A stretch of 35,210 nucleotides of DNA from a bacterium. Its GTDB lineage: Bacteria; Myxococcota_A; Bradymonadia; REDH01. Made by a program: the position numbers and the translations under genes. Below, one piece after another: positions 35,038 through 35,210 of this stretch; positions within the stretch are counted from its first letter, which is position 1, and the number at the start of each line of letters is the position of its first letter. The notes below the pieces were generated by a model, which was not told where the DNA came from, ran no database searches, and saw only the letters and a list, made by a program, of their open reading frames with translations. The stretch spans positions 1 through 35,210 of the forward strand of contig JAUICO010000050.1 in assembly GCA_030427825.1 (NCBI GenBank), read 5' to 3'.

Positions 35038-35210
35038 CTACGCGTGCTCTCCGGATGGCATCGGCGACTGCGCCGGCTGCGCCTGCTCTGCGGAGGCATC
35101 GACGGCGTCGACGGCGTCGGGAGGATCAACCAGAACAGCGTTTGCTTCTGTGAGGGCCTCCGTGATCGCGTCCACCGCTCCACTGTTGAAGCCATCGTCG
35201 CCCGAGACCA
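35038..35210 (-). CDS. C-terminus of an unknown Asp/Ala-rich protein (runs off right edge)
   Basis: Only the last 56 codons and the TAG at 35040-35038 are present; the start is beyond the window. The chain reads VSGDDGFNSGAVDAIT and then an Ala/Asp/Gln/Pro-rich end without domain signs. Of the three minus-strand frames this is the only one that stays open with normal composition. It lies upstream of the two lipoprotein genes. Function cannot be told. Confidence 0.45.
   Translation of the reverse strand, partial: VSGDDGFNSGAVDAITEALTEANAVLVDPPDAVDAVDASAEQAQPAQSPMPSGEHA

Overview
High-GC, densely coded bacterial DNA. The best clue to the host is a block of genes on the minus strand that resembles the Glt/Cgl (adventurous gliding) machinery of Myxococcus, together with many lipoproteins and TPR proteins. 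This points to a Myxococcota-type (former Deltaproteobacteria) chromosome. No insertion sequence, integrase, phage gene or CRISPR array was seen; this looks like core chromosome. All names come from reading the translations, as no database search was possible.

Layout. (1) 1-12130, minus strand: transcribed right to left as a CglD-like VWA/thrombospondin-3 lipoprotein, a CglE/GltB-like outer-membrane barrel, a GltC-like TPR protein, a GltD/AgmU-like large TPR protein, a GltE-like TPR lipoprotein, a small secreted protein, a GltJ/AgmX-like zinc-ribbon/GYF membrane protein and the start of another lipoprotein. The small protein has its own candidate promoter. (2) 12316-13838: tRNA-Phe(GAA) with a palindrome in its promoter, a small unknown protein, a low-molecular-weight phosphatase and a Rieske ferredoxin-like protein. 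(3) 13940-15484: carboxyltransferase subunit of an acyl-CoA (probably propionyl-CoA) carboxylase. (4) 15588-19056, minus: guaB-guaA-ykgJ-like operon for GMP synthesis. (5) 19218-20039: lipoprotein with an NlpC/CHAP-like domain that seems to lack the nucleophilic Cys. (6) 20075-23322, minus: glyA, a Pcm-like methyltransferase with a degenerate SAM loop, a TPR membrane protein and an unknown protein, closely spaced. (7) 23502-26446: a translationally coupled pair, an anchored protein with a His/Asp-rich tail and a GT-C-like polytopic membrane protein. (8) 26680-28719, minus: membrane Fe-S oxidoreductase of the HdrD/EMO type. (9) 28888-33801, plus: a lidless Hsp70, cdsA (probably starting at CTG), an RseP-type protease with three PDZ units, and tsaB. 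(10) 33836-35210, minus: two small lipoproteins and the end of an unknown gene.

How they fit together. In Myxococcus, Glt proteins span the envelope: GltJ sits in the inner membrane with a cytoplasmic zinc-ribbon/GYF head, GltC/D/E fill the periplasm, and the barrel and Cgl lipoproteins lie at the outer membrane. The same cellular layers are represented here in one compact locus. No motor (AglRQS-type) or MglA/AglZ gene lies in the window, so motility is an inference. The remaining genes are mostly housekeeping: purine synthesis, one-carbon metabolism, acyl-CoA/electron transfer, phospholipid synthesis, envelope proteolysis and tRNA modification.
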